A DNA stretch of 64,000 nucleotides from Arenicella chitinivorans. GTDB taxonomy: Bacteria > Pseudomonadota > Gammaproteobacteria > Arenicellales > Arenicellaceae. Of the stretch, positions 51,889-61,000 are shown piece after piece. Position 1 is the first letter of the stretch. Each line of letters opens with the position of its first letter. A program made the translations under genes and the position numbers. Below the pieces are notes generated by a model. It worked only from the letters and a program-made list of their open reading frames with translations. It searched no databases and was not told the origin of the DNA. The stretch lies in NCBI RefSeq assembly GCF_014651515.1, contig NZ_BMXA01000003.1, positions 398,915-462,914 on the forward strand. The letters run 5' to 3'.

Positions 51889-53284
51889 CGGTGTTTTGTC
51901 CTGTCTTTTGGCGAGTGCGTAGTGCGCTGGTTTTCACCCAGGCAATAAACCGTGTGGGCGACATGATTCGAAACCAGTCACCACGTTCCCCCAATATTTT
52001 GACCGACTCATTTTTGTTGAGCTGGCCAACCACCGTGCCATTAATAATGATGGGTACGGAGCGCGCATTGACCGCGGAGCCAGTAATCGTGCCGGTGCTG
52101 CCGTTGGTGCGCACAAAGTCACCACTCACCCAGACCGGAAAGCCGTCGCGACTGCGAACTGATGTCCATTCCGCACCGCGCTGTACAATCTCCAGTGTCT
52201 CTTGCTGCTTGAGTACGCCGATCAAGACGCTGCGAATTGCCGGATTAGTATACACCGCAATCTCATGGTCGGTATTGCTCGACGCAGATTCGGTGCTTGT
52301 GTCACTTGCCGGCTCAGTGGTTGGTGTGACTTCGGGCGCTGGTGGCTTCGTTGCTGACGTGCGAGTGACCTCGGGGGGCGTTTCTGTCGACTTCATTTGG
52401 CCTGGCGTGGTAGTTTGAACGTCGCGTTGTTGTTGTGTCAGTACGCGTGAAGCGGGTGGGGTTTTGGTGGCGGGTGTCGAACTTGGGGCGCGCACGGTTT
52501 TTGTCACCACTTCGCGAGCGGGTTTGGTCGGCGCTGGCTCGGGTTCTTCTTCGAGTGGCTGGACTACGGACTCGAATTCATCGGATCGCGATGGGATAAC
52601 TGGGTACGCGCGTTCCTCAGCAACTACGTCGGTTGGCGTCGATTCCACCACCGGTTCAGGCAAATCCTGTTGTTTGGTGTACTGGCCCGGCTCCGCCCAA
52701 CCCAGCTGCTCAAGTATCTCAATGGATTTGGGCTCATGATTGCGCGCTGCACGCTCAAACCAGCGACGCGATTCATCCAGATCCTTGGTCAGGCCAATGC
52801 CTAGGTAGTACGCCCGCCCTATGTTGAACTGTGACAGGGCATGATCCTGAGCGGCGGACTTTAACCACCATTGCATCGCAGTCACGTCGCTCTTCTTCAC
52901 ACCTACCCCGGTCAGGTATTGGTGCCCTAGATTGTACTGTGCCAGTACGTGACCTTGCCGAGCTGCTTGTTTGTACCAATAAACCGCCTGTCCAAAATCA
53001 GGTTCACTGAATTGTGCGTTGGTGTAAAGAACGCCGACTTTAAACTGTGCCTCTGGGTCGCCCTCGTAGGCTTTGACCGTCCATTTTTGGAGTTCCTTTT
53101 GGTGTTCCGCCTGTAAGATGTCTGCGCTGGTTCGGGGTAGTTGCCGATTCTGCGCTTGTGCATTACTCAGCGTTAGTGCGATACCAAGGAGTACGCTTAC
53201 CATCAGCGTATGCAGGCGTTGTCCTCGCCAGAAAGGTGATGCCGCGGGTCGAGTTGAAGATAAGGAGGGAATTGGGTGGATCAT
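51881..53284 (-). CDS. Sel1-repeat and SH3-domain exported protein
   Basis: This 467-residue protein has a hydrophobic signal segment (about 27-45, HTLMVSVLLGIALTLSNA). Three Sel1-like repeats follow (about 70-190), for example AQFKVGVLYTNAQF and AQYNLGHQYLTGVGVKKSD. A Pro/Thr/Glu-rich linker (about 205-340) leads to two SH3-like domains at the C-terminus (GAEWTSVRSRDGFPVWVSGDF and GDWFRIMSPTRFIAWVK). It is probably periplasmic and may bind peptidoglycan or protein partners. I place the start at ATG 53284; the frame extends to 53320. It sits just upstream of zur, overlapping it by 8 bases. Confidence 0.78.
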   Translation of the reverse strand: MIHPIPSLSSTRPAASPFWRGQRLHTLMVSVLLGIALTLSNAQAQNRQLPRTSADILQAEHQKELQKWTVKAYEGDPEAQFKVGVLYTNAQFSEPDFGQAVYWYKQAARQGHVLAQYNLGHQYLTGVGVKKSDVTAMQWWLKSAAQDHALSQFNIGRAYYLGIGLTKDLDESRRWFERAARNHEPKSIEILEQLGWAEPGQYTKQQDLPEPVVESTPTDVVAEERAYPVIPSRSDEFESVVQPLEEEPEPAPTKPAREVVTKTVRAPSSTPATKTPPASRVLTQQQRDVQTTTPGQMKSTETPPEVTRTSATKPPAPEVTPTTEPASDTSTESASSNTDHEIAVYTNPAIRSVLIGVLKQQETLEIVQRGAEWTSVRSRDGFPVWVSGDFVRTNGSTGTITGSAVNARSVPIIINGTVVGQLNKNESVKILGERGDWFRIMSPTRFIAWVKTSALRTRQKTGQNTDG

Positions 53285-54126
53285 GAGAGCACGTTCGGTA
53301 AGTTGCCCAGAGTTTAGCATTTTTCAGATAGGAATGAAGTTATCAATACTGGCTGTAATGGAGGTCTTTTTGCCCGATTTTTTGCCCTGTTTTGGTGCTC
53401 GCTATTGGACATAAAACCAAGCTTCTGGACACCATGAAAATCAGTCATGACAATTTACCCTGAAATCCAAAGAAAGCACTTGCGATTTTGGTCTTCACCC
53501 ATTATCTTTGGGTCTGCTTTGGTCGTAACCACAATATGTAGTGTTTTTAGGGCGCAGTCTTAGAGCTGAGTCAAGTCACTGAAAGCGCAGCTAAGGCATT
53601 GAAATCGCTTGAATCTGGGTCATAGAGCGCTACCACACGTTACCCGAAATCGCGATCTTGCCCGACGTTTCGCACTACTAAACACCCTATATAGACCGAG
53701 CTGGCGAGTTGTCGCATGACGCTGATATTGCACATCAATTGTGAATTAGCGTCGGTGGCAAAAGTAGGTAGAAAGCACGCATGCATTGACTTACCGAACA
53801 AATAAAAGCATGTCGTGTTTTTGCGTTTTTTACGCAGTGTTTTGAGCGCGGTCAGTCGAACCGCAATCATCACATTTAGGGTTATTCGCCAGCCAAGTGA
53901 GTTACACCAATCGAGGAGGAGCACAGGTCGCGACTATGCCGTCGCGCGCCGTGTGTGTGCTGCACTCGTCCAGCAACCACAACGCCGATACCTAACCATA
54001 AAACACTGGTCATCCGGTGATGCGCGATACGCAGGTAGTGCCGCTTAGTCCAGACACTGGCCCAACTCAGTGTGGCAAGCAGTCGCAGCATCGGAATGAT
54101 GAGTAGAATAATCGAGGACCATACCA
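53285..54126. other. Long leader region before nrdJa
   Basis: These 842 bp separate the Sel1 gene (minus) from nrdJa (plus). The left part holds the promoter of the Sel1 gene and an NrdR-like site (53529-53544). The middle has no convincing gene. I looked for a cobalamin riboswitch, which would suit a B12-dependent enzyme, and saw no conserved B12 box. The right end contains a minus-strand frame with two hydrophobic helices that overlaps the nrdJa start. Confidence 0.5.
53497..53544 (+). promoter_or_regulatory. Predicted pair of NrdR boxes
   Basis: CCACAATATGTAGTGT (53529-53544) matches the NrdR consensus ACACWATATATWGTGT at 14 of 16 positions. A weak second copy, ACCCATTATCTTTGGG (53497-53512, about 10 of 16), lies 32 bp upstream, the three-helical-turn spacing usual for NrdR box pairs. 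NrdR represses ribonucleotide reductase genes, and the next plus-strand gene is nrdJa. The distance to its start (about 580 bp) is unusually long. Confidence 0.6.
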
Positions 54127-54127
54127 A
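53882..54127 (-). pseudogene. Possible remnant of a small membrane protein gene
   Basis: This minus-strand frame reads as two hydrophobic helices (VWSSIILLIIPMLRLLA and MTSVLWLGIGVVVAG) separated by a basic segment. The IPMLRLL pattern recalls DUF1634-type inner-membrane proteins. The frame stays open into the nrdJa start region, which it would overlap, and there is no clear start. I list it as a possible decayed gene only. Confidence 0.2.
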
Positions 54128-56325
54128 TGGGTAAACCCGTAGAAGACCTGCAAGCAGGGAGCAAGCACGTTAACGCTGTCGCCGCCGCCAATGGGGGAGA
54201 GAAAAAGCTTAAACAAATGCCGCTGCAATCCACCTCAGCTGACATTTGGGACAAAAAGTACCGACTTAAAGACAAAGCCGGTAATCCGGTTGATGAAACC
54301 ACACACGACACGTTCGAGCGTATCGCCAGTGCCTTGTCTGGTGTCGAGGCAAGCGATGCATTGCGTGAACACTGGTATGAACGATTTGTCTGGGCGCTGG
54401 ACAACGGCGCGTTACCTGCCGGACGAATCATCTCCAATGCGGGCGCACAGGCTTACAAGCCGTCTACGTCCACAATCAACTGTACCGTGTCTGGCACCAT
54501 CGCGGATTCCATGGACGACATCCTGGATAAAAACCACGAAGCGGGCATGACGCTCAAAGCGGGCTGCGGCATTGGTTATGAGTTTTCCACACTGCGCCCG
54601 AAAGGCGCATATGTGTCTGGCGCTGGGGCTTATACTTCGGGCCCGTTGTCATTCATGGATATCTTCGACAAGATGTGCTTCACGGTGTCGTCCGCTGGTG
54701 GACGTCGTGGCGCGCAGATGGCGACCTTTGACATCAGTCACCCAGACGTCATGGAATTTATTCGCGCCAAACGTGAAGACGGCCGTTTGCGTCAATTCAA
54801 CCTGTCTTTATTGATCACCTCTGAGTTTATTGAAGCGGTTAAAAACGACGGCGACTGGCATTTGTCGTTCCCAATTACCGAAAAAGAAGCTAAAGAAGAC
54901 AAGATCGATGTACACACCGCGTCGAACATTATCTGGCGTCGCTACCCAGCTGAAGGTGGTTACATTAAAAACGAGCAAGGCTTCACTGCCTGCAAAATCT
55001 ACAACACGATTCCCGCCAATCGTTTGTGGAACATGATCATGACGTCGACGTATGATTTTGCTGAGCCGGGTTTTATCCTGATCGACGAAGTGAATAATAA
55101 GAACAACAACTGGTTTGTGGAAAATATTCGTGCCACCAACCCATGCGGTGAACAGCCACTGCCGCCGTATGGCAGTTGCTTGCTGGGTTCAGTGAACCTG
55201 ACCAAATTTGTGGTTGATCCATTCACCGACGAAGCCCGTTTTGACTGGGACAAGTACGCCGAAGTGGTCAGCGTGTTCACACGAATGCTGGATAACGTGG
55301 TCGAAATCAACGGCTTGCCATTAGAAGGCCAGCGCAAAGAAATCGAGCGCAAGCGTCGTCATGGCATGGGCTTCTTAGGCTTAGGCTCCACGGTTACCAT
55401 GCTGGGCATGACGTATGGTGATGATGCCTCGGTCGAATTCACCGAAAAAGTCGCCAAAGAAATGGCCATGGCCGGTTGGAACCAAGCGCTCGAACTAGCG
55501 AAAGAAAAAGGCCCGGCGCCCATCATGACCGAAACCTACACCGTTAACGAAGAAATGCTGAGCCTGCGTCCAGAAATGGCGCGTGACGGTTATCAAGTTG
55601 GCGATCAGGTCAGCGGTGCTGAACTGCATGCCAAATACAGTCGTTATATGCAGCAAATAGCCGAAGTTGATTCTGATTTAGTCGAAGAATTGTCCAAAGT
55701 CGGTGCGCGTTTCACGCATCACAGCTCCATTGCACCAACCGGCACCATCTCATTGTCGATGGCCAACAATGCCAGTAACGGTATTGAGCCAAGTTTTGCC
55801 CACCACTATTCGCGCAACGTGATTCGCGAAGGTCGTAAAACGAAAGAGAAGGTCGATGTGTTTTCGTACGAATTGTTAGCTTATCGCGAAGTCGTCAACG
55901 CCAACGCCATGCCATATTCCGAGAACCCGGAAGAGCAATTGCCAGCGAACTTTGTGACCTCGGATTCGATTACCCCAAAGCAGCACGTGGACATTCAAGC
56001 CGCGGCACAAAAGTGGGTCGACTCCAGTATCTCGAAAACCGCCAACGTGCCAACCGACTACCCATACGAAGATTTTAAAGACATCTACATGTATGCGTAC
56101 GACAAAGGCTTGAAAGGCTGCACCACTTTCCGTTTCAACCCAGAAGCGTTCCAAGGCGTCTTGGTAAAAGAAGACGATCTGGAAAACACGGTTTACCAAT
56201 TCACCTTAGAAGATGGCTCAACCATGGAACTGAAAGGCAACGAAGAAGTGGAGTACGACGGTGAGACGCATACGGCGGCGAATCTCTTCGATGCCTTGAA
56301 AGAGGGGTACTACGGCAAATTTTAA
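54127..56325 (+). CDS. nrdJa: Class II (B12-dependent) ribonucleotide reductase, large part
   Basis: This 732-residue enzyme converts ribonucleotides to deoxyribonucleotides using adenosylcobalamin. Core motifs are GAQAYKPSTSTINCTVSG, AGCGIGYEFSTLRPKG, NPCGEQPLPPYGSC (active-site Cys and Glu in NPCGE), CTTFRFNPEAF and HHSSIAPTGTIS. It matches the NrdJa part of the split pseudomonad-type enzyme and lacks the C-terminal cysteine region, which is on nrdJb. GAGGA lies 8 bases before ATG 54127. No oxygen-dependent class I or glycyl-radical class III genes are in the window. Confidence 0.95.
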   Translation: MGKPVEDLQAGSKHVNAVAAANGGEKKLKQMPLQSTSADIWDKKYRLKDKAGNPVDETTHDTFERIASALSGVEASDALREHWYERFVWALDNGALPAGRIISNAGAQAYKPSTSTINCTVSGTIADSMDDILDKNHEAGMTLKAGCGIGYEFSTLRPKGAYVSGAGAYTSGPLSFMDIFDKMCFTVSSAGGRRGAQMATFDISHPDVMEFIRAKREDGRLRQFNLSLLITSEFIEAVKNDGDWHLSFPITEKEAKEDKIDVHTASNIIWRRYPAEGGYIKNEQGFTACKIYNTIPANRLWNMIMTSTYDFAEPGFILIDEVNNKNNNWFVENIRATNPCGEQPLPPYGSCLLGSVNLTKFVVDPFTDEARFDWDKYAEVVSVFTRMLDNVVEINGLPLEGQRKEIERKRRHGMGFLGLGSTVTMLGMTYGDDASVEFTEKVAKEMAMAGWNQALELAKEKGPAPIMTETYTVNEEMLSLRPEMARDGYQVGDQVSGAELHAKYSRYMQQIAEVDSDLVEELSKVGARFTHHSSIAPTGTISLSMANNASNGIEPSFAHHYSRNVIREGRKTKEKVDVFSYELLAYREVVNANAMPYSENPEEQLPANFVTSDSITPKQHVDIQAAAQKWVDSSISKTANVPTDYPYEDFKDIYMYAYDKGLKGCTTFRFNPEAFQGVLVKEDDLENTVYQFTLEDGSTMELKGNEEVEYDGETHTAANLFDALKEGYYGKF

Positions 56326-56450
56326 TTTGGTGGATCCATTTTCCGTTATGCGTTGTTGGAGAATTATTGTTAGCTCGTTACGTGCTTCAGCACGCGCCTC
56401 GCTAAAAATAATTCTCCGCCTAGCCTAACGATAAATGGCTCTCACCAAAT
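56325..56450. repeat. Nested palindromic element after nrdJa
   Basis: The left arm (56325-56374, starting ATTTGGTG and ending GAATTATTGTTAGC) is a near-perfect inverted copy of the right arm (56401-56450, from GCTAAAAATAATTC to CACCAAAT). The loop holds a second hairpin, CGTGC-TTCA-GCACG (56381-56394). The total is about 126 bp, overlapping the nrdJa stop by one base. It resembles a non-coding, MITE-like or REP-like dispersed palindrome. Confidence 0.75.
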
Positions 56451-56489
56451 AAGTGCTAGTAGCCTAGATAAGTAGACTTGTAATCATTA

Positions 56490-56529
56490 GTCATCCTGAT
56501 AACGCCGTTACGGGCGAAGCGAAGGATCT
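56490..56529. repeat. Single GTCATCCTGA...GAAGGATCT element
   Basis: GTCATCCTGA (56490-56499) and GCGAAGCGAAGGATCT (56514-56529) are the two ends of an intergenic repeat that I recall as common in varied bacterial genomes. It is separate from, but related to, the tandem array that follows. Confidence 0.5.
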
Positions 56530-56610
56530 AAAAAACCAAAAACCCAAGACACAGTATAGAAAAAGCGCAAACCCAACATAGAGTCCGTTAGACCGAGCCA
56601 AGCTCTCCGA

Positions 56611-56790
56611 CAAACTGAGTTACTCACAACGTCATCCTGAGCAACTCACTATGTCATGCTGAGAAATCACTATGTCGTCCTGAGTTACTCATTACGTCAT
56701 TCTGAGCCGCTCACTACGTCATCCTGAGCCGTTCTCCACGTCATTCTGAGCCGCTCACCACGTCATTCTGAGCCGCAGGCGAAGAATCTC
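56611..56790. repeat. 22-bp tandem array between nrdJa and nrdJb
   Basis: Seven copies of a unit like ACGTCATTCTGAGCCGCTCA start at 56629, 56651, 56672, 56694, 56716, 56738 and 56760. The spacing is 22 bp, once 21. The last copy ends with GCAGGCGAAGAATCTC, the usual 3' end of the single element. A partial unit precedes the first. There are no unique spacers, so it is not a CRISPR array. Confidence 0.8.
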
Positions 56791-56838
56791 AAAACCCAGG
56801 ACAAAAAACGGAACCCGCGCACACAGAGGAACCCAACC

Positions 56839-57552
56839 ATGGTCAAAAAAATAGAAAAGAAAATCACCGGCTACAAAGTAAAAACGCCTGAGGTTCAAGA
56901 ACCACGCGTCGCCACACCAGAAGAAAACGCAGTCGAACAAAAGAAAGCTGAGGTCGTGCGCATGCACGAGTCGGTCAAGCGTCCAGACATGCTGGTTGGC
57001 TCGACCTACAAAGTCAAAACCCCGGTGACGGAACACGCAATGTACATCACCATCAACGACATCATCCTGAACGAAGGCACCGAGCACGAAGCCCGCCGCC
57101 CGTTCGAAGTGTTCATCAACTCCAAAAACATGGACAACTTCCAATGGGTAGTCGCACTAACGCGTTTGATCTCCGCGGTGTTCCGTAAAGGTGGTGACAC
57201 CACCTTCATGGTCGAAGAACTCAAAGCCGTATTCGACCCCAAAGGCGGTTACTTCAAACCCGGCGGCATCTTCATGCCCAGTATCGTTGCTGAAATCGGC
57301 CACGCCATCGAGCGCCACATGCAAATGATCGGCATGATCAAAACCGACAACCTCGACGACCACCAAAAAGAATTCCTCGCCAAAAAACGCGCGGAAATCG
57401 AAGCCGCCCAAGACGTTAGCGACGGCAAAAAAGTTGAAAAGGGTGAGTTTCCGGAGTCAGCGAGTGTTTGTGCTAAGTGTTCGACCAAAGCGCTTGTTTT
57501 GATGGATGGGTGTATGACTTGTTTGTCGTGCGGGGATAGTAAGTGTGGTTAG
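56839..57552 (+). CDS. nrdJb: Class II ribonucleotide reductase, C-terminal subunit
   Basis: This 237-residue protein matches the separate C-terminal part (NrdJb) of split class II reductases. It has YKVKTPVTEHAMYITIND, RPFEVFINSKNMDNFQW, a helical middle, and a cysteine-rich end with VCAKCSTKAL and CMTCLSCGDSKCG, expected to re-reduce the active site or bind zinc. GAGGA precedes ATG 56839. In related genomes the two genes are adjacent; here 513 bp of repeats lie between. It is the last core-genome gene before the A+T-rich island. Confidence 0.93.
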   Translation: MVKKIEKKITGYKVKTPEVQEPRVATPEENAVEQKKAEVVRMHESVKRPDMLVGSTYKVKTPVTEHAMYITINDIILNEGTEHEARRPFEVFINSKNMDNFQWVVALTRLISAVFRKGGDTTFMVEELKAVFDPKGGYFKPGGIFMPSIVAEIGHAIERHMQMIGMIKTDNLDDHQKEFLAKKRAEIEAAQDVSDGKKVEKGEFPESASVCAKCSTKALVLMDGCMTCLSCGDSKCG

Positions 57553-57589
57553 TCATTAATTTACTCTTCTTTATATGTGTGGGTTTACG

Positions 57590-57623
57590 CATAAATTGAG
57601 ATAAGTACCCCATAAATTGAGAT
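57590..57623. repeat. Two perfect 13-bp direct repeats, 21 bp apart
   Basis: CATAAATTGAGAT occurs at 57590-57602 and 57611-57623. The 21-bp period is two helical turns, so a protein could bind both copies on one face. They lie about 10 bp before a small ORF and 206 bp before the three-gene operon. An operator is possible; a short duplication at an insertion junction is an alternative. Confidence 0.5.
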
Positions 57624-57632
57624 GTATGGTCT

Positions 57633-57740
57633 ATGTTGATAATTATAGAAAAATTTTCTAATGAAAATATCAAACACCTTAACTTTGTAAAATCGGTGGC
57701 TGATTTCTATCGATTAGCAAAAAAGGTGATGCTTCATTAG
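57633..57740 (+). CDS. Possible 35-residue small protein
   Basis: ATG 57633 opens a 36-codon frame ending TAG 57738. The product starts with hydrophobic MLIIIEKF and then is helical and basic (NIKHLNFVKSVADFYRLAKK). A terminator-like hairpin overlaps its end, as for a genuine short gene or the tail of a broken one. No clear ribosome site is present and I recognise no family. Confidence 0.3.
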   Translation: MLIIIEKFSNENIKHLNFVKSVADFYRLAKKVMLH

Positions 57741-57756
57741 GCAAAGCATCTTTTTT
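57719..57756 (+). terminator. Intrinsic terminator upstream of the island operon
   Basis: GATGCTT (57728-57734) pairs with AAGCATC (57744-57750), with A residues before and six T after. It would isolate the operon at 57829 from upstream transcription, so the operon promoter should lie in 57757-57815. Confidence 0.75.
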
Positions 57757-57828
57757 CAATTCATGGGGTATTGATTGAAGAGAGGTTGATAGCAGTATCT
57801 TAAAATTTTAAAGAACGGAGAATATTGA

Positions 57829-58059
57829 ATGGAAGACTTTATCACGTGGGGCACAGGGGTGGTTGTTGCTAATAAGGAGTGGCTCTTTTCTGGCGTAGGG
57901 GTGGTAGTTTTAGCCTGTATAGGTCGTTTTTTCTTCAACAAAAGAAGTGCCTCACTCACTCAAACCATTAAGTCAGGAAATAGTTCATCAAACGTTCAAG
58001 TGGGACGGGACGTGAATATTGGAATGAAAAAAACTACGAAAGATGTGGAAGAAGAGTAA
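57829..58059 (+). CDS. Small single-helix membrane protein with RHIM-like motif
   Basis: This 76-residue protein has an N-terminal segment (residues 1-16), a membrane helix preceded by NKEWLF (about 17-37, SGVGVVVLACIGRFF), a basic junction (NKRS) and a hydrophilic tail. The tail carries IKSGNSSSNVQVGRDVNIG (47-65), with a VQVG core like that of RHIM/PP amyloid motifs. The same pattern is found at the N-terminus of the next protein. GGAG lies about 10 bases before ATG 57829. Its end overlaps the next gene by 17 bases, so the two are coupled. By analogy it could be a membrane-acting effector or an anchor for its partner; neither is shown. The DNA is A+T-rich. Confidence 0.75.
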   Translation: MEDFITWGTGVVVANKEWLFSGVGVVVLACIGRFFFNKRSASLTQTIKSGNSSSNVQVGRDVNIGMKKTTKDVEEE

Positions 58060-61000
58060 ACAGAAAATTTCCGCTGGCGATGATTCAACAAACATAGTAG
58101 CCGGTCGTGACTTCAATTTATTTCTTGCAGGGAATATTCCAGTAGAGCTGGTTGACAAAAGTATCGTAGGCGAAGTTGATCAACTTAGAAGGTCACGATT
58201 TTTCCCTGAATTTAATAGCGAAAAATCAGCATTGAGGCTCGGGGCACGTCTCGCTGAGGGCGACCTTTCAGCAGGCTCCAACCAGGAAAGAGGGTCTGCG
58301 TTGGCATGGTGTGCCAGAATACTATCTCTAACAGCAAATACCGCGAAAGCTGAGGAATTTCTTGAGTTATCAAAAACGCTTGGAGATTTTCCTGAGATAG
58401 ATATTGCTGAAGCCTTTATTGTTTCTAAAAATAGAAATAAGAGAGAAGCATTAAAATTACTTGCCAGCATTAACTCCGAAGTATCGCGATCTGCTGGTTT
58501 AGCGATCGTTGCACATCATGATGGCACCGAAGCCGCGCTAAACTGGTTAAATGATGCGGGCTACACCTTAGAAAGTCTTGATTCATACGGCAAGAGTTTG
58601 GTATTGAATAGGCAGCTTGAACTATGTCGCTGGGACGAGGCTGCGAACACAGTCGATTTACTTTCACAAATTGATTTTGACAAAACTCCTGTCCTCTACC
58701 ATCTGGCTGCGGTGACAAGGTTACTCGCCGCTGTTCCGCTTGATTTGCGAACGGTTATTGTAAGGCAGCCTCCATTTGAAGCGGTTAACTTTCGACTTGC
58801 TTCGGATGCTATCTCAATGAATACACGGCGTACTGCCCACGGTCTATTTCTTGATGCTGTCAAGGCCGCTCAGCAGCTCAACTGTCCCGACGCTGCGCAA
58901 CGAAATGACGAGTACGCGCTGTGGCTCGAGCTATGCGATCCGCAGCAAAGCGCGTACGGTAGGAGTAGACTAGAGAAAATACTTCGTGAACCGAGCACTG
59001 CACTCGGTTTCGTTCACTACGCGATTCAGTTCGGAATCAAACTCGACCTAGATGCTGTTGAGAGGAGTATAGAGGAGTGTATCGCCATTAACGGAGGACT
59101 GACTGGTGATGCAGCTGTTGCGCGATACGCCCTTGCTTTGACTCAACGTACCCCTGAAGAAGCGGCCAATTATCTAGACAGTCATCACAATCAGCTCGCT
59201 TCCTATATCGATGCCAACCTAATGCGTTATCGTCAGATCGAGTTACTCTCTCAAGCGAAACTTATTGATAGGGCAAACGCGGTCCTTGATGATCTTGTCG
59301 CCCAAGGTATTCCTCAGGAAGAAGAGGGAAATTTGCGTCGAATTATCTCAGAAGCGAAAGGTCATGACCCGGTTGAATCTCGTAAAGCACAATACAAGGA
59401 ATCAGGTGCACTGGCAGATTTGATTAATCTTGTGAACGAACTGGAGCATCAGGAGCACTGGAGCTCTCTGTGTGAGTATGGAAAGCGACTTTTTGATCAA
59501 ACAGGTTCTCTTCTCGATGCAGAGAGGCTTGTTCAGTCATTTGATAAAACTAACCAGCCAGACGAGTTGATACGCTTTTTGGAGAATAACTCAGATCTTC
59601 TACCGCAATCCAATTTACTACGCATGACGTATGCATGGAGTCTTTACTATGAAGGCGCATTTCTTGAATCCAGTGCGGCTCTGGCTGAACTCAGCGATGA
59701 CGAGGATCCAACGAATTACCGCGCACTGCGACTGAATCTCGGGATTGCGACTGGGGACTGGGATTCTCTTTCTGGGTATGTCGTAAGCGAATATAAAAAT
59801 AGAGACGACAGAAGCGCAGATGAACTAATCGCAGTAGCTCAACTGGCGCTTCATTTGAGCTTACCGCAAGCAAAAAACCTTGTATTCGAAGCAGCAGCTA
59901 AGGCTGGTGATGATCCCATCATATTGTCTACAGCATATTTCATCGCAACTAGCGCTGGTTGGGAAGACGATCCGCTGGTTGTGCCATGGTTAGAAAAAGC
60001 AGCTGAACTATCGGAGGACAACGGTCCTCTTCAAAAAATGAGCCTGAAGGACATTCTTGATCAAAAGCCGGATTGGGATCGCCGCGAGTCGGAAACTTGG
60101 CGCCTTTTAGCTTCAGGTCAAATGCCGATCTTTCTTGCTTCGCGGTCACTAAATCGAACATTAATTGATCTTACTGTTTTTCCCGCGTTAACCAACCTCA
60201 ACGAGCTTGATCCTAGGAAAAGGAACTCGATCCCTGCTTATAGCGGCAAGCGCGTGGCAATTGAAGTTGACGTAAGTGAAAAAGCGATCGCTTTGGATGC
60301 TACTGCACTTCTCACATTGAGTTTCCTAAAGATACTCGACATAGCACTTGACGCCTGCAAGGCCGTATATATACCGCATTCGACGCTTACTTGGCTATTC
60401 GAGGAACGCCAGAAAGCTACTTTTCATCAACCAAGCCGTATAGCTAATGCACGCGAGGTACGGGATTTTATAGCTACGGATGTGCTGGAAAAATTCGCCC
60501 CTAGCTCTGTTGGTAGCAGCGATCTTGCCGCACAAGTAGGTGACGAACTAGCAGCATTGATAGCTGAAGCAGAAATGGTGCGTGAGGCAGATGATAAGCA
60601 GCATATTGTGGTTCGATCTGCCCCGGTGCATCGGATTTCAAGTTTGATGGAGGAAGAAGCTGATCTGTCTGCATATGCACCCTTCTTGAGCAGCTGTCTT
60701 GCTGTTGTGGATAAGTTGAGAGAAAAGGGACAACTTACAGCTGGAGAAGAAAAGCGTGCGCGTACGTACCTGCATTTTCATGAGAAACCATGGTCAAACC
60801 AGCCGGACATTGCCGACGGTGCGACTCTCTATCTTGATGATCTCGCAGTGTCATTTTTGCAGCATCTGGGGTTGCTAGGAAAACTTAAATCAGCTGGGTT
60901 AAAAGCTATTGTCTCTCCAAGAGAGGTAGCGGAAGTTGACGCCTTAATTTCTTATGAAAAGATCTCTGAAGAAGTTAAGGATGTGATAGAAGATATAAGA

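Noticed and set aside
53937..53996. 19-residue leader peptide with GAGGAGGAG upstream
   Set aside because: The ribosome-site spacing is too long (about 14 bases) and the peptide has no control-type residues.
53540..54126. Cobalamin riboswitch before the B12-dependent reductase
   Set aside because: I looked for the B12 box and the GGGAA/GCCACTG elements and saw none in order.
56629..56790. CRISPR-like array
   Set aside because: Units are directly adjacent and degenerate, with no unique spacers and no cas genes nearby.
54127..57552. nrdJa/nrdJb split as a recent frameshift of one gene
   Set aside because: The split form is normal in some Gammaproteobacteria, and both parts have their own ribosome sites and starts.
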